NCBI RefSeq assembly: GCF_900109725.1
Contig: NZ_FOBC01000009.1
Span: 104,086 to 168,085 of the forward strand
From: Halomonas daqiaonensis
GTDB taxonomy: Bacteria; Pseudomonadota; Gammaproteobacteria; Pseudomonadales; Halomonadaceae
DNA: 64,000 nucleotides
Direction: 5' to 3'
Part shown: piece after piece, positions 63,671-64,000 of the stretch
How positions within the stretch are numbered: position 1 is the stretch's first letter
How the letters are laid out: each line of letters begins with the position of its first letter
Notes under the pieces: generated by a model
Told to the model about the DNA's origin: nothing
Databases searched by the model: none
Seen by the model: only the letters and a program-made list of their open reading frames with translations
Made by a program: the position numbers and the translations under genes

Positions 63671-63787
63671 GCCTGACGATGACCTACTCTCGCATGGGGA
63701 GGCCCCACACTACCATCGGCGCTGAGCGGTTTCACTGCTGAGTTCGGCATGGGATCAGGTGGTTCCCGCACGCTATGGTCGTCAGGC
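63671..63787 (-). rRNA. rrf: 5S ribosomal RNA
   Basis: The minus strand begins GCCTGACGACCATAGCG and ends TCATCGTCAGGC; the ends pair as helix I. CCCATGCCGAACTCAGCAGT and GCGCCGATGGTAGTGTGGGG are the universally conserved segments. About 117 nt. Confidence 0.96.
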
Positions 63788-63869
63788 GAAAAACGGTGAA
63801 TCATGCTGAACTGAGTCGTCTCGTCGTATCCGGCTGTCGGTCGCCATCGGCAGACCGCTTGGGTGTTAT

Positions 63870-64000
63870 ATGGTCAAGCCTCACGGGCCATTAGTACCGG
63901 TTAGCTCAACGCCTTGCAGCGCTTCCACACCCGGCCTATCAACCAGCTGGTCTCGCTGGGCCCTTCAGGAGGCTCGAGGCCTCGGGGATGTCTCATCTTG
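63870..64000 (-). rRNA. rrl: 23S ribosomal RNA, 3' end (runs off the right edge)
   Basis: The minus strand ends with GCTAACCGGTACTAATGGCC then CGTGAGGCTTGACC, matching the 3' terminal helix region of gammaproteobacterial 23S rRNA. The 3' boundary near 63870 is approximate. The 82-nt spacer to 5S contains no tRNA. Confidence 0.94.

Noticed and set aside
63502..63804. A 100-codon minus-strand frame covering the 5S rRNA and its terminator
   Set aside because: It overlaps a clear 5S rRNA gene.

Overview
The window is a high-GC gammaproteobacterial chromosome segment made almost entirely of housekeeping genes. Gene order (radC/coaBC-dut-algC-argB, rsmD/ftsY-ftsE-ftsX-rpoH, xerD-dsbC-hom-thrC-recJ, ffh-rpsP-rimM-trmD-rplS, minCDE), protein lengths, a chromosomal phaB and the style of the intergenic repeats suggest a Halomonas-like organism (Halomonadaceae). 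The family assignment is an inference from gene content and order, not a computed placement. I see no prophage, transposase, CRISPR array or defence island.

Layout. 1-4.4 kb: 5' part of alanine dehydrogenase, a mutM-rlmI-DUF2007 cluster, rpmB-rpmG and radC, all on the minus strand. 4.5-9.4 kb: plus-strand run coaBC-dut-algC-argB-slmA ending in a strong terminator. 9.5-13.4 kb: ftsY-ftsE-ftsX and rpoH, divergent from rsmD-zapB. 14.4-19.6 kb: bolA-holD-rimI, a conserved unknown, lysS and prfB; prfB keeps its programmed +1 frameshift. 20-25.5 kb: an accessory block with a FadL-type porin, a MerR regulator, a copper ATPase with three metal-binding domains, a 24-residue membrane peptide and a YitT protein. 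25.5-32 kb: recJ, thrC, hom, dsbC, xerD. 32-38.3 kb: rplS-trmD-rimM-rpsP, ffh, then ypjD and a CNNM/CorB protein. 38.3-45 kb: plsC-tetR, an SRAP-fold protein, a pitrilysin-like protease and sbcB. 45-51 kb: minCDE, a long DUF349 protein, phaB and tRNA-fMet. 51-63.5 kb: mostly single genes of general metabolism or unknown function. The right edge enters an rRNA operon on the minus strand (5S, then the 3' end of 23S).

The main non-genic signal is a dispersed intergenic repeat family with four copies: about 16.8, 19.8, 27.4 and 43.4 kb. Two copies are a short form (114 bp) and two a long form (about 192-200 bp). The long form looks like the short form with the tip of one hairpin replaced by about 87 nt that is itself palindromic. 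Three base positions change together between the two forms, so that two overlapping, mutually exclusive hairpins are both preserved.

Other points worth a second look: an SRAP (YedK/HMCES-fold) protein in which all four known active-site residues are replaced; a probable DNA polymerase III psi subunit (HolD) twice the length of the E. coli protein; a decayed second copy of the initiator tRNA; and a 24-residue peptide translationally coupled to copA. Terminators, promoters and structured gaps are listed where the sequence supports them.
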